Shown here one piece after another: positions 20,881 to 33,902 of a stretch of DNA of 64,000 nt (its first letter is position 1; each line of letters begins with the position of its first letter). This DNA is from Sebastes aleutianus. Its lineage: Eukaryota > Chordata > Actinopteri > Perciformes > Sebastidae. Position numbers and translations under genes: made by a program. The stretch spans positions 22,887,591-22,951,590 of the forward strand of contig CAKAKS010000067.1 of assembly GCA_916700875.1 (NCBI GenBank), in the 5' to 3' direction. Below the pieces are notes generated by a model that worked only from the letters and a program-made list of their open reading frames with translations, was not told the DNA's origin and did not search any database.

Positions 20881-22029
20881 ATACTCCTACGAGTGAATAC
20901 TTTACCTGTTATGTGTGTATAATATAAATTAGATATGACACTGGGAATCTATGGGAGTGCAAAGGCAGTTACAGACTTTAAATGGGCTCAAACTGTCTGC
21001 TTTGTGTATTTCTATACCCAGCTGAGCCGACCAGAGGAACAGAGGTGCCACTGCAGTCGGCCCTCGCCCTCCGGTCCTTCCTCCCTCCCTTCCTCTCCCC
21101 CTCATCAGCACATTCCAACACACTGACACTGTAACTGCCAGGGCAGATTTCCAGTGAGGCACATGGTCAGCGAGCCGGCCTGCCAGCCGCTGGCCATATC
21201 ACCCCCCCCTCCCCGTCCCCTCCCTGTGATTCTCACATTGCTGCACAATGACAAACTGGGATTACTGCAGAGGCTGTGCTCTGGTGGGGGGTACATGCTT
21301 CAGGCCTTCGGGGGCATTCATGCTTACAGAGAATATCCAGGCAGTCTGGATCATGTTTGTGCATAACAGGAATACCTCTAGAGAGCTCTTTTTGGTTAAA
21401 AAAGTAAGCTTGAAAGCATGCATTATGATTTATTGTGCGCGCTATCTTTGACATTCAGTGAAGGTGCCATCTACACAATGCTAATGCACCTGGCTTTAGC
21501 ACAATCTGTGAGAAAACGACACAAAGGAAAGCCTTAACAATGAATAATAGGTGACAATGTTATTTCAACCATTAGTCAGTTTTAAGTGTGAGAGCGGTCA
21601 TGTCTTATTCAGTATTTCTCCAGTTGTTACAATAGGTGACAATGAGTATTATTCCTGTGTGATCTTCCCATTGTGTGCAGGAGAAAAATTCAACATGCTG
21701 TTTATCCACCAGCTGGCCAGAAACAAGGTCAGAGAGACCCAAGAGGCCACCAACGGAGAACGAAAACAGACTCTCGGGATAAGCAGACGTTTTCCCAAAA
21801 TAGTTACTCTACTCTCCAAGAGCGGAAATCAAGGTTGGGTACTTTCTATATTTAACCCTCTTGTTTTCTCTGGTTTCTGACAGCCATGGTGAGAGGCCCA
21901 AGGTCTCTCCTATCCCGCGTGAGATATAAATAAACGACTAATGAGAGGAAATGGTCCCCAGATACTGTGGGCAGATCTCTCTGGCCAGGCTCCATCTGAA
22001 CAATAAAAAAAATAACAAAATCAGGTTTC
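20881..22029. other. Convergent intergenic region gadd45a-gng12, second half
   Basis: No gene recognised. GC-rich poly-C/T tracts lie at 21060-21110 and 21185-21230. Overlapping short open frames here have no family resemblance. Confidence 0.4.
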
Positions 22030-22590
22030 TATAGAGTGCTCCATGACGTATTTTTTGTAGGCCAACCAGGAGGTTTGCATCGCCCTGGTTCCCTCGACAA
22101 AAAGCCAATGGGATTTTTTTCCATTAGGTTTAGGATTATTAAAAATAAACTCTGTGGCAAACACACGTTTATGATACTTACACGTTTTGTGCAGCAAGAT
22201 AATCTCCACAAATGAACACCACTTCTAGGATTTTTGAAGCGTAAATGCAATCGCTAACGTTTGGTTATAGACGATTTACACCACGGTTGCATGAGTGTGA
22301 GTATACGTAACGAGGCTGTAAAGGCGGACAAGTCGGCGTGATGACATTTAGTAGTTTCATTTAGCCACTTGTTAGCAACCGCCTTTTTAAAAACACATTA
22401 TTAAGCTTTCAAAATTCACGAGTGGGGTATTTATTGATGCATTTTATGTCATAGAACAAAATCTGTTAAGCTTGTGTTAACCACAGACCTTATTTCAGGC
22501 ATCTAACTAAAAACCCACTAGAACCGGAAGTGCTAAAATGCTAACTCATTTCCAGGTTTTAGGACTCATTCCTGTAGCACTCTATATTAA
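22030..22590. mobile_element. Element with CTATAGAGTGCT ends, copy 1
   Basis: Left CTATAGAGTGCTCC and right GTAGCACTCTATA are inverted terminal sequences. The same ~540 bp occurs in reverse orientation at 45842-46372, sharing GCCAATGGGA / GATTGGCTTTTTGTCGAGG and TGGTGTTCATTTGTGGAGA blocks. It has no transposase. Confidence 0.7.
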
Positions 22591-22649
22591 ATACTGTAAA
22601 TCTGAGGATGCTTAAAAGGGGTCATCATCACAAGTTCAAATCTTCTGAC

Positions 22650-24651
22650 TGTGCAGCACAAAACATCTTTATTGAGATATTAGTACAGTATCGTACCGTA
22701 GGAATGCTTCACTTTATTAATCTTAGTTAAGTCTTCATACAAAGGTTGGTTTATTAATAAAGACATTTATCAAAATGCAGATTTTGACAGTTAAATTAAT
22801 CCAACGATGGAACAATAAGGCTGTTACGGAGTTGCTGAATGGACAGAAATCATGACATGGCAGTAGTGATCTGAACTTTTCCTTAAGAGGCATATACAGA
22901 ATGGTTTATTGCAAGTAAGAAAACTGACTGTTAGAGACAATCATAAAAAAAATACAACTGGATAATAACACCAGATCTTGCAGATTTGAAGACCTGAAAG
23001 TACCCTTTGGAGAAGGCAACGATACCGAAACTGCTAAAAAAGCGGAGCACCGGGTAAGTGAAACACTATTTAACATGTTTTGCTAGTGACATGTAGACAG
23101 AAACAAACAATGGCACAATATTGTTACAAATCACTTTCATCCCACACATGAAAATAGAAACATCTTTTTTTTTTTTTTTTTTAAAGAAAGTACTCCCAGT
23201 TAGAGTATTCTTCACGATACAAGCATAAGTAAGGCTTTAGAGTGTAAGACATTCTTAATTTATGCTATCTATTGTGTTTTTTGTTACATTTATATGTTCC
23301 CCCAGACAACCACAACATGACGTTAGACTGACAATCAAAGACCCCCAACCGACACAAATGTTATAGTTTGAATTGAAAAATCTGAGAGAGGTCTTGGGAG
23401 AGTGGTTTCATCATCAATGCACGCTTGCACCTGCACCAAAAACACTTTATAAGACAACGATGTGCACATTCGCCCGACTAAGACACTTGTGATGAGCGAG
23501 TAAAGCGTGGCTCACAGTGTTGCGCAACACTTGGCTGACGTGCTTCGTGTCGTCAGTGTTCTTAAAAATATCGTACCACAGAAAGTTTTCAGAAGGAATG
23601 GCTACAAATAGTCTCATTCAGACGCATATTATTTAGATGTTTTTTGTTTTTTTAAATGCACTATCATTGGTTTGGCTTGGTCCTTCATTACACAGTGTTT
23701 GCCCTGCACACAATGTCAACTTAACTAAAAACAGAAATTCTGCACTGCATTAATCTGATAAAGCATTTTCATTTTCGCTTCAAAAGCATCACAGCACCGG
23801 GGTCATATTATCCCAATGGCTTGAATCTGAGCATAGATGATCTTGGGTTAAAGGTGTTTATATGGAATTTATCTCCACATTATGGTTTGTTAAATCAGCT
23901 GAAAACAACACTGTATCATGGTAGTCATACTGCAAAATACCAGACAGGAAAACAATGGATTAAACAGCATGCGGATTGTCGCGTGGACCAGTCAGACCTG
24001 GGTCGCAGAATACTTTTGAGTGTCTGAATTTCATACCAGATATGGTGACATTATTGTCCCCGTTGATCAAAGATACATTATGGTAAGATTTGAGTAGAGG
24101 TTCAACCACTGAACCACTGACCACTGAATTCAGTGATCAAAACTGCACAAAATACTGTTGGGAAGTCTGAAGCCACATGATAAGAAGAGCCATTATTATC
24201 CATCTTAAAAGTAATACGCTTTTAAATGTCTGAAGGGAAACTTTGGCTGTATGAATCCACATAAGGCAAACCAGAGAGACAGTAACAGTTACTGCCCAAT
24301 GGAGATGAGACCGTTTACATACAGTAGGAAGGACCAAATCCGTTACAATATTATTATTATTTAAGCAACATTATGTACCAGGTGCCATCGCAACTCATGC
24401 AGCCAAAGTCTTTACAGTAAGTGGTCAGAGCTCAAACTGAACAGTGGCACTATTAGTGGGGCCTTCTTTGCTCGCTACCAACTGCTGTTTTTTGAGGAAA
24501 ATCCTGGTTGAATTGCTGACTTAACAGAACAGGTGAACACATGGCAATGATACGATCACAGTCCACCCTCTCACTCCACCCAACAAAAAGAATACAGCAA
24601 CATTAATAAGCAAAAAAAAAAAAAAAACACATAAAGGCTAAGTGGCATCCA
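22650..24651 (-). other. gng12: gng12 3' UTR (inferred)
   Basis: About 2 kb downstream of the gng12 stop without any recognisable mobile element, unlike its surroundings. It ends at an AATAAA on the minus strand. A long 3' UTR is usual for this gene in vertebrates. The extent is inference. Confidence 0.5.
22668..22673 (-). terminator. gng12: Candidate gng12 poly(A) signal
   Basis: TTTATT on the plus strand gives AATAAA on the minus strand in CTCAATAAAGATG. Alternative signals occur a little further on, near 22712 and 22750. Confidence 0.45.
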
Positions 24652-24777
24652 CTACAATATAGTGCAGGGTTTTTTGTCCTTGAAGGGATTGTCTGAGGCG
24701 GGGATGCCCATAAGGAGAGGGTCGTTTCTGGCGTGTTCACTGCAGTAGTTCATAAGGTCTGCAGAGGCCTTGGATAC
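24652..24777 (-). CDS. gng12: gng12 coding exon 2 with stop
   Basis: Acceptor TCCGTAG, then VSKASADLMNYCSEHAR, NPFKDKKPCTIL and TAG at 24652-24654. Confidence 0.95.
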   Translation of the reverse strand, partial: VSKASADLMNYCSEHARNDPLLMGIPASDNPFKDKKPCTIL

Positions 24778-25830
24778 CTACGGAAACAGACACAGCTTTA
24801 GTTATAAGGAAGTAACATTTAAAGCAGCGGTGGGTAGAAATGGAGCAAATATGATTAAAAAAAGTTATTTTTATAAAACGATCACTATATCCTGACAGTA
24901 GTGCGTGAGACAGGTAATCTGAAAAAAATCATGTGCCTCTGTGTGCTGCTAATGGCATCTGCAAGATTTCACAGATCGGAGGAAAACAACCTATCGGAGC
25001 CGAGCTGGAGCCTGCCGTCTCTGAGCAGCTGTCAATCACTCGCGAACTCCAATCAAATGGTCAAATTAGGCAGCGCTGATCAATTATGAATCAATATTCT
25101 GTTACTGTCATGTCTATTTCTCACCTCAAATGCTTTCAGAAACATCTTGTAGTGTACTGTTTAGCTGGAAAATTAGAACGTTTTTGCTCCGGCGCTGCCT
25201 AGTTTGACCGCTGCCTCCGTTGAATGAACAGCCAATAGGAACGCTCTCTCTCTGAAATGACCTGTGATTGGCCAAAGTCTCCCGTCACGGGCTTTAAAGC
25301 CTGAAAACAGAGCCATGAGGAGGTGCGGAAGTCTAGTTGTCTCTCAGAGCACTTGAATTACAATATGCTGAAAGGTTATTATGGAATTTTTGCCCAATGA
25401 TGCCAAAAACGTTCTGCCGACTGAAGCTTTAAGAGTAAGTGATCACATGATTAGTCACATGTATGCTCAGAGCAGGAGCAGCCACACATTAGCCACAATT
25501 GTTCATTCTTTTAAAGAATTCCTTATATTTTCTCAGTGATGTTATTCTGCAAAAACATAAATGCTTTTATTTCTTAAAAAAGCGAATATTATTTGCATGA
25601 ACTTTTTAATATCTCCAGTAGCATTTAACATGTGAAGTTCACAACAATTTCATATATTTATAAGATGTAAGTCTGGATGAAAAAAATATAGAAAATTGGC
25701 TGAAATGGAAACAAAAAAAACTGGAGCTGCACACTACCTTTATCCTCTCAATGCTCGCCTCTATTCTCAGCTGCTGCACCGTCCGCCGGGCATGGGCGAT
25801 GCTGTTGGAACTGTGAGCCTTCGTAGACAT
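24652..25830 (-). CDS. gng12: G protein subunit gamma 12
   Basis: The gamma subunit that pairs with G-beta and anchors the dimer to the membrane. Two coding exons, 25738-25830 and 24652-24777, give 72 residues, the same length as human GNG12. The N-terminal half is ARRTVQQLRIEASIERIKVSKA, the coiled-coil region that contacts G-beta. It then has ADLMNYCSEHARNDPLL and NPFKDKK, and ends in the CaaX box CTIL, whose final Leu predicts geranylgeranylation. The ATG at 25828-25830 lies just inside its exon, whose acceptor is TTGCCCAG at 25832. Upstream noncoding sequence must therefore come from a distant exon, probably the one at 57156. The final half of the first intron is full of transposons. A T1 MITE lies in the short coding intron. 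Confidence 0.96.
24823..25428. mobile_element. TTAA-flanked foldback MITE (family T1), full length
   Basis: TTAA at 24819-24822 and 25429-25432. Ends are AGCAGCGGTGGGTAGAA and TTCTGCCGACTGAAGCT. The interior is a long imperfect palindrome with GAGCAGCTGTCAATCACTC. It sits in the gng12 coding intron, only about 45 bp from the acceptor of exon 2. Confidence 0.85.
25738..25830 (-). CDS. gng12: gng12 coding exon 1
   Basis: 93 coding nucleotides, MSTKAHSSNSIAHARRTVQ to IERIK, with donor GTAGTG in phase 0. Confidence 0.95.
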
Positions 25831-26940
25831 CCTGGGCAATACAACGCTGTAATGAAGGACAACAAGAGGAGAGCTTGAATAACGCTGTAGAGAATGAGAC
25901 ATTGGTATACAGTAGATTATGAGTGTTAAGCAAAGATGCAATGAGGCTTATGTTTGTTTTCTTTACAGTTCCTGCACCTGCTAATATATTTTCAGGTCAA
26001 GTCGGAGCAGGACAATAAAAAACACTGTAAACTTTTCAAATTGTGAATGCACTTCAGCGCTGTTTCTACGGTAGGAAGGCCCACACTTGTTTCAGATAAC
26101 TGATTGTGATGATGACGGTAATGGAGTACAGGAGCATGGGCCAGTAACACGGTCTGTGCAGGGAAGACCAAGTCAGTAAATGATTTATGGACTGCAGGTA
26201 AGTGTGTTGTAAACCATACAGCTGTTGGTTTAGTGAGTGTCAACGACTCCTCTTCTAAACTTCCTCTTCCTCTGCAGGGTTGTTCCCAAAAGTGACATCG
26301 CCAACAAGGTTTTTTCATCAAGAAGTACACACAAAGCTGAGGCATGTCCATACATATACTGTTTATATATTTTTGTCTTTTTTTTCTTTGGTTATAAGAG
26401 TCCCTTTTGCAAGCTGCACAGTACCCCTGCTGCCAGACACGGCACAATAATGCTACTTTGCTTCAGTGTGTACAGTCTGAAATATGAGCTCGGCTGATAC
26501 TGTAGGTGCTAAACTACAATGACTGAATATCTGACATTGCTGAAGCTTTTTGTTTAATTCGAGATGTGTCAAAGTGTGACTGAGGGGCTGGTGTCTGGGA
26601 GAGTGAAGCGTTGGGGCGCTGCAGTGGGTCTGGGTTGTGATTCCGCTTCCTGCTAATCATTTACAGGCTGGATGGGAACAAGCCCGGACACATCCTGCAG
26701 TCCATGTGGGAGCTCCGGCTCCAGTGTCTCTCCACTGCTCTCTTACTTCCTTTTATTGCCATTTGTCTGCGTTTCTCATAAAAACACACACATACGCATT
26801 TCCTTTAACATTTTTGCAACGTGCCTTCTTGTGTCACGGCTCGCTTTCACAAACACTTTTCTCAGTAGGGAACAGGAAGCTTCAACTACAGTTCCTCAGA
26901 ATTTTTTTGTGAAATTCACAAGAAAAGCTTCTGCAGCCGA
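25831..26940. other. Intron, no content recognised
   Basis: Open frames at 25990-26500 and 26640-26950 lack splice context and family resemblance. Confidence 0.4.
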
Positions 26941-26944
26941 TCCC

Positions 26945-27185
26945 AGCTGACACTGGGCGCAGGCACGGTACACCCTGGACAGGTCGCCAATCTATCACAG
27001 GGCTGACGTACAGAGACAGACAACCATTCACGCTCACATTCACACCTACGGGCAATTATGATTAGTCAACAATTAACCTGCATGTCTTTATACTGTGGGA
27101 GGAAGCAGGAAAACCCAGAGAAAACTCACGGTAACACAGAGAGAACATGCAAACGCCACACAGAAGAGCCCCAAGCCGGGTTTCA
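26945..27185 (+). mobile_element. Old SINE/LINE-tail type repeat
   Basis: CAGGTCGCCAATCTATCACAG, CAACCATTCACGCTCACATTC and TGGGAGGAAGCAGG form the widely distributed vertebrate retroposon tail. The exact family is not assigned. Confidence 0.6.
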
Positions 27186-27215
27186 ATTAAATGAAAAAAA
27201 TAAGTTGTCTATTAA

Positions 27216-27883
27216 AGGTGCTAAATGCAGATTGGGAGCATTTCTATGGCCTCCGCATGGCTCTTAACATGGCGAAGGCTAAGACGGCGGCTCGCAGTTA
27301 ATGGTGCTAACAGTGCTAACAGTGAAAACAAAAACAAAAGTGTTAACCTGGGGGAGGAACTGGGGGGATGGTTGTGCTACGCTTACGCAACGGCTCCGCC
27401 AGTCGGGACCAAGCCCCCAGAAAGAACGCTGGTCATTGCTCCCAATTTTTGTAGTGGCCAAACGGCTGTATTACAACTTCCGTGTCCGTGATGCCATTGG
27501 GCCCAAAAATACTTTTTCCTATAGATGTGAATGAGTTGGCTGGAGCGAGGGCTGGGAGGCGCAGTTAGCAAGCCTTGACGACACCATGACGGTTGTAACC
27601 CCGTGACCGAGCCATGTGACCGTGCGGACGGAACGGGCCTAATGGATGCGGTAGATCGGCGGAAGATCCGGGTACTTTTCCATTCGGAAGACGAGCTATC
27701 TTGAAAATCATGCGCCACTGAGCAACTTTCATAGGAATGAACAGGGCACCGCCTCCAACGCTGTATCCAGTTCTCTTTATACATCCCTGACATAGACACA
27801 CTCCCCATTACTCCACTATATATTTACATAGAAAATAGTTGTTTGCTGCTATATTACTGCTCTTAATATCGTATAGAGCACCT
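27216..27883. mobile_element. TTAA-flanked MITE (family T3)
   Basis: TTAA at 27212-27215 and 27884-27887. Terminal AGGTGCTAAATG and CGTATAGAGCACCT are short inverted repeats. No coding capacity. Confidence 0.65.
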
Positions 27884-27887
27884 TTAA

Positions 27888-30863
27888 CATGCCACAGTGA
27901 TTAAATAGGCACTTTGTTCCATCTGCATATTGTCATAATGTTTCTTGGGATTTTAAAAGTGTTTCACTTCAACATTTAACTTAATTCCTGTTATAAGTGT
28001 ACAGTGTTGTGTAATCAGGCCTCGGTCACAGTAACTGAAATAAAAAAGGATAATAAGTGAAGGCAACAGTTGAGACATGCATTCACTTTTTATAGCCAAC
28101 TTTTTTATAGCAAACCACAACATTGGACTTGTTTTGTTCAACCCTGTCTGCACCAGTTTACCCTGCAGGATGTAGTCGCTCCAGACAGCCTCTGATCCTT
28201 CATTTGTTTCAGGAACAAAGAGAGAGAGAGGAATAAAGACAAAAAAAAAAAAAAAAAAAACGGAAACAGGAAGGGAAGGAAAATCTCCATCTTCTGACTT
28301 CTGCTAGGGAGTGCCTGATTAGAGAGAGTTTTATATTTCCAGCTAAAGATAAGTAATCACTGCAAGGGAAACACAGCAAGAGATGACTCAAAGAGCTAAA
28401 ATGCTATTGATATTAACATGAAAGTGAGACATGAAAGGGCCACGCTGCACAATGCAGAGCGTACAATACTCCTAAGGAAACATTCTCAGCTTAGTCACAA
28501 AGGCGAGGCACCACAGGTGAAGATGGCAGAAGAAATGCTTTTATCCATCCATGATGAGTGAGGGCTTTTATTTCTATAGTCTGGAGGAGTCTTTACATGG
28601 AACTGAGCTTCTCTGTTTAACATCAGTTTTAAATGACGTGTTGCAGTACTAGAAAGTGATTCATATTCATTACACTGCAGGAGGAGTTTAAGATGTTGCT
28701 GTGATGTGAGTCCAGGCTGATCGTAGCCTCTTCTTCTCTGTGAGGAAGCACATTTTTACACTTTTTACAACCACCCGTCAAAGTCTACAGGAGTTATGTT
28801 TCAGACTCAAAAGATTTTATCACTTTAAGTAATCATTTCAATGACAAGGTCAGTCATTTGTAACAATAATGAACTTAATGACATTCTTGGCTGACCGGAC
28901 GTCACAGACTTCTTTGTGCTCCTCTTCAAACGCTTTTCGGAGCAGATAATTTACTGCCTGCCAGGTAGGAACTCGGATTTCCTGGCGCTATACCATGCAA
29001 ACCAGATTGCACAGTTTATAAATTGTGCAATATGCAAACACGATACAGAAGCTGCTGATCAAGGACAACAATGAGTCAAGAGATTGCATGAGAAATGCAA
29101 ACAGCCTTCACACGCCAGGGCTGCAGCGAATATTAAACGTGGAGAACTCCATCCTCCTGAAAACCGTCCCCGTGGAAACCTACAAGCTAATGATGATGCA
29201 CGACTTGACTTTAACGCTGCTATATCTCAGCTGACAGTGTAAACAGCAATTAATTCTTGAACATAGACAACAGAGCTGCAAATAAAGCCAGAGCGGAGTA
29301 ATCACACCCTCATCAGTGGAGAGTAACTGTGTGCTGCTGGGTTCACTGGGGACACCAGACCTCAGACGAAGGTCACATGACAGCTACACTGCCGCTAGCA
29401 AGATAATCTCTAAGCATGTTTATTTCTGACTGTCAACTATCGGTTGTGAGAACTGTTATTATAATGTGTTTTATTCTAAATGCATTGAGCTTTCTTTCTT
29501 CTTCATTGTCTTGATATTTCTAGTCACATTCAGAACAGAGCTGGCGGAAGTCTTTTGCTGGGTGACAGATTGACACACTGAAGAATTTGAAAAGGATAAA
29601 TGCATTGCTGAAAATGGAAAGGAATGTATATTGAAGGCATCCTGATAAACATGCTTTTTAAATGTGACAAACTAAATGTTTTATTTATAGGTACTAGTGC
29701 AGTGCCCGTCCGGATCGGGCCGATTGCTTGGCCCCCGGAAGTTCTGCTTGCAGCGTTGTGGTTGTTTGTGCAAGTGTGAAGTTGATTTGATGAATGGTTC
29801 TCGAGATGTGCAAAGGGCGGTCATGCATACATAAACAGACAGACAGAGAGACAGAGAATACTTCCTTTGTAGTTTGATGATGCTGCCACCTATTGACCAA
29901 ATGGCACCAACTTTGCCATGGCCATCATATCTACACATGTCGCCCAAATGTGGTCACAATAGCACATAGCGTTCAGGAGACATGACCATACTTGCCAGGA
30001 GACTTTCTCATTGACCTCTCCCAGTTTCCTCCCAGAATCACAATTGTCCCGTATTTCTGCTGATTTATGGCAAATTTTAACACTTTTTTTTTCTTTTTCA
30101 TTATCTCAACCTGTTTCTGGAACTGAACAGTGTGCATAATCCCTACTGTTTCCACCCGGACGACAATAGAGCTACGCCAACTGTCGTTTCCCGGTGGAAG
30201 AGAGCAGTCTATGCTCGCGACGCAGCGCAGTTTGAGCTCATGTTTAAGCTTCGGCTGTCTCCATCTGTCACGTGATAGAGCGAACAAAAAAATAACCTCC
30301 ACAGCTGTAATTTAAGATGAAGTAAAAAGACAGAATTAAAAGTTTACTACTCTCTGGCGCCAAATATTAGTTCAACCAGCATGTGGAGTAGAAGGAAGAG
30401 GGGGCTAAATACGACCAGCACTCAGTGGTGATTTTTGCAGACAAACCATCCCTACTGAGTCACCTCAAGTCAAACTGTGCAGCCTCCTGTGATGTGATGC
30501 CAGCTGGCTACTACCAGCAGCACCGGTCTGACTGAAACTCTATGGGAGGGCACCGATGTGTGTGTGTGCGTGGCATTAGGCACCACCACACACATATATA
30601 TGGAGCCTTGCAAAAAACGTTACCTCCAAGGATCAGAAAAAAGACCACCCCCCTTCATAGCCCACCCTATCACAACACACACACACACAGAGTAGCCAGG
30701 ACCACCTACTGCACAGAGCAGCACAGCCCCCCTGCTCTGCTCTACCTAGCACACACAAATCCACCCGCACACATGCGATTCATTAGCACAGTGTTCAAAG
30801 TGTTAAGAACAGGGAGCCATTATGACTTGATTCCATTAACATCAACACTCAGAGATGAAAAAC

Positions 30864-30939
<76 letters not shown>

Positions 30940-31435
30940 ACTGCTACTCCACTGCAGCTCAGAACCAAAGAAAACTCTTAAATTTGCCGCTGACTAATAC
31001 AAACGACACCCATTAAAGGCTAAAAGAAGAGTCGGTCCTGTCAACTGTACAGTATGTGTGGTCCCTTCACAGAGTATCTGAGGCTTTTCAGACTGGAGTA
31101 GCTTTTGTAATAAAGTAACACCGCTGGAAATAAACCGCTGCAGGGCTTAAGTATTGCCGGCTGCACTTTAGACTTGACGTAAGGTGATGAGAGGTAGGCA
31201 AAGATCACATCCATTTAGTTATCCCAAAATAACAAGTCGGTCATTTTCTACCCTCTTTTTTGTAGCTTGCGAGACTATAAGAACACAGCAAGTTAGCACC
31301 CATAGGTACATTTTCAGGGGAAAATGATAATAGACATAGCAGAGTATTTTGCTGCATTGACTTCAATAACTTGGAGAGGTCTTTGGTAGAAGTTATGTAG
31401 ACTGATGCTGGAATTATGCTTCTGTGAAGATACAC
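27888..31435. other. Intron, scattered repeats
   Basis: A poly(A) run lies at 28241-28260. A repeat-like block is at about 29690-29970 (CAGTGCCCGTCCGGATCGGG, CAGACAGACAGAGAGACAG). An A/T-rich old fragment is at 29990-30120. A (GT)n tract is listed separately. No exon recognised. Confidence 0.4.
30869..30936. repeat. (GT)34 microsatellite
   Basis: Sixty-eight bases of uninterrupted GT. It creates a Cys/Val-repeat open frame that is not a gene. Confidence 0.98.
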
Positions 31436-31439
31436 TTAA

Positions 31440-31608
31440 ACCTGCAGTAGACAGAATATTTTTGCATCATTGGACAAAACTTCCATAATAACCTTTCAGC
31501 ATATTGTAATTCAAGTGTTCTGAGAGAAAACTAAACTTGTCAGGATATAGTGACCGTACTATAAAAATAACTTTTTTCATATTTGCTCCAGTTCTACACA
31601 CTGCAGCT
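31440..31608. mobile_element. Short T1 MITE, 169 bp
   Basis: TTAA at 31436-31439 and 31609-31612. Ends ACCTGCAGTAGACAGAA and TTCTACACACTGCAGCT. The middle of the family is deleted. Confidence 0.75.
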
Positions 31609-31612
31609 TTAA

Positions 31613-32840
31613 ACGTCTCTGCGGACCCACACAGAGAAGGGTGTTATGGGTAACCACAGGTCGCAGAGGAGCTGATGCACACACCTCCCAAATCTAAAAA
31701 AAAAACTGTGTCGTGGGAACCTGCATGCCGAGCACGCTGCAAACGTGTCAAACTAAGATGGCAGCATGTTAGCCCAAAGTATACAGCCTCACGAGAGCTG
31801 CTGGCATGGCTGTAGACAAATTGTTACTGAAACAAAGCTGGTTTTCATGCACATCCTGCAGATATAAAATGATCGTGCACAAGAACTTTACTGTCTTATC
31901 TGCTAAAAATCCAAATCAAAGTCAACATTTTATTGCCAGCAACACTTATAGTGATCATGTTAAAGACTCCCTGTCTTTAAAATATCTACTGCCTGGCGTC
32001 TGTCTGACTTTATATGCCAGCAAAGAAGTGAAGAGCAGTGAATTGTGGAAAGGCGATATTTGGAGTCTAGACAGATGTCTGCCGCTTTGAACAAAAGAGA
32101 GTTCAAAGACTTGGGCCCCAGCCACAAGCCAGTATATTGGTTGTTCTGCCTTGTGTAGCCGCACACACACTCACACACACAACTCTATCATTTCTCTCAT
32201 GTATACCCCTCCCCCTGCTCTCTCTCTCTCTCTCTCTCTGAAAACAGGAGTTTCCCAGTCTGCAAGCTAAAAGTAGCCTTCTCATACTCTCTGCTGCCAG
32301 TCAGCACTTTTTGCCAGCTGAATGAAAAACCGTCTCTCGCTACACCTAAAACATGACCTTGCACCAGAGTTCGTTGCCGAGCAGATGAGATCAGCACTAC
32401 CGTGCACTCGCCTCCTGCTTTACTATAAACACTGGTCTGTTCTCACTTGGTTACCATGCTTATCAAACTCAATAAGTCATCAGTCCTGCTGCTGAGTAAA
32501 GTGGGATTGTGTTTATGAGCCAGAGGGAGAGACTCGGAGTCTCTGAGGCTGCTGAGTGTGTGTGATCTGTGAAAGAGGAACGTGTGAGGCAGGGAGGAGA
32601 TGGTGTGTGGGCACTACTTGTTCATACTGTGAGAAGAACCACCAGAGTGACATCACTACTTTCCCACCAGAAAGAAAAAAGAGTTAAAAGGACGGTGGCT
32701 TGTCCTGGTTTCTTTGGCAGCCGCTGTCATGTAGTTGACACTGAAAACATTACAATGATTTTGTTTACCAGGATCAACAGAAACCATAGAGACAGGAGGA
32801 CCCTGAATAAAGGGCATCGCAAGTCATGAACAGTTTTAAG
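31613..32840. other. Intron, no content recognised
   Basis: A (CT)n run lies at 32217-32240. Nothing else identified. Confidence 0.4.
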
Positions 32841-32845
32841 TGGAG

Positions 32846-33902
32846 CTGAAACAAATAATAATTTAATTAATTAGTTAACGGCAACTATTTTGATATATGA
32901 TTAAGTTGTTTAAAGGTACAGTGTGTAGGATTTGGTGGCAACTAGTGGTTTGGTTACAGATTGCAACCAACTGAATACCCCTTCACTCACTCCTCCCTTT
33001 CCAAGACTGCGGTAACGTCGTTCACCTCGCTCAGAGGCCATCCATACCATAATAACACTACTTTAGGAGCAATGGAAACCAGACGGCAGCTGGCGGTACC
33101 ACGGTTTTGCACTCACGTAGCCGCAGTTTCACAAGCGTGTCGGAGAACTACGATGGCCTTCAGGTAATGTAAAAACGCAAGAGGCTCTCGCTAGAGTCAG
33201 TGTTTAGTTCTGGGCTACTGTAGAAACATGGCGGACTCCGTGAAGAGGACCAGCTCCCTATGTCGACATGAAGTGTTCATTCAAACACTTCTTCCTAACT
33301 GGACGCGATGCAAAAGAGCAAACATCCGATTGTTTCAGTTTTTCCTAATGAAGATGTCCTAACCTGCTCCGTGCGTCAGCGAACAGGCGATGCGACGTGT
33401 CGCTTGTCGCCCTGACTATTTATGCGAAGTTTCGCACACCGACAACCTATTTTCACTGGTGAAAATCAACGCTGACAGTAACTGACATTTGATCAATCGT
33501 TCGTAGTATATCTGGACTTTTTTTCGCGCTCCATTCTCCAGAGTTCGTTAGGAAGAGGTGTAAGCTAACGAAAACACTACAATTATAAGTTTCAGGTGAT
33601 TATACATTAATGAAAGCATAGTTATGAATATTATATTCCATTTATGCTAATAGATCCCCTGAAATGTTACATGCTGTTCCTTTAATCAAGCAAAAAAAAT
33701 GCCAAATATTTGAAGGCTACAGCTTCGCCAATGTGAGGATTTGCTGCTTTTCTCCATTTTACGTCACTGTAAGCTGAATATCTTTAGGTTTTGGACTGTT
33801 GGTTGGACAAAACAATGCATTATATACGATACATTTCCCACTATTACAAAGACTAAATGGCTAATCAATTCATCAACAAAATAAAAACTTAATTGCAGCC
33901 CT
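32846..33902. mobile_element. hAT-like MITE split by a TTAA element
   Basis: Left part GGAGCTGAAACAA...TTAATTAGTTAACGG ends at 32909. The right part resumes at 33686 with TCAAGCAAAAAAAATGCCAAATATT and closes ACTTAATTGCAGCCC. The two parts join to a family consensus also seen at 10260, 11660, 38948 and 40852. Confidence 0.7.
32914..33681. mobile_element. TTAA-flanked MITE (family T2), full length
   Basis: TTAA at 32910-32913 and 33682-33685. Starts AGGTACAGTGTGTAGGATT and ends GAAATGTTACATGCTGTTCCT. A 768-bp non-coding element nested in the hAT-like MITE. Confidence 0.85.

Noticed and set aside
30542..30997. 151-codon open frame
   Set aside because: Its second half is the (GT)n tract read as Cys-Val, and the first half has no family resemblance.
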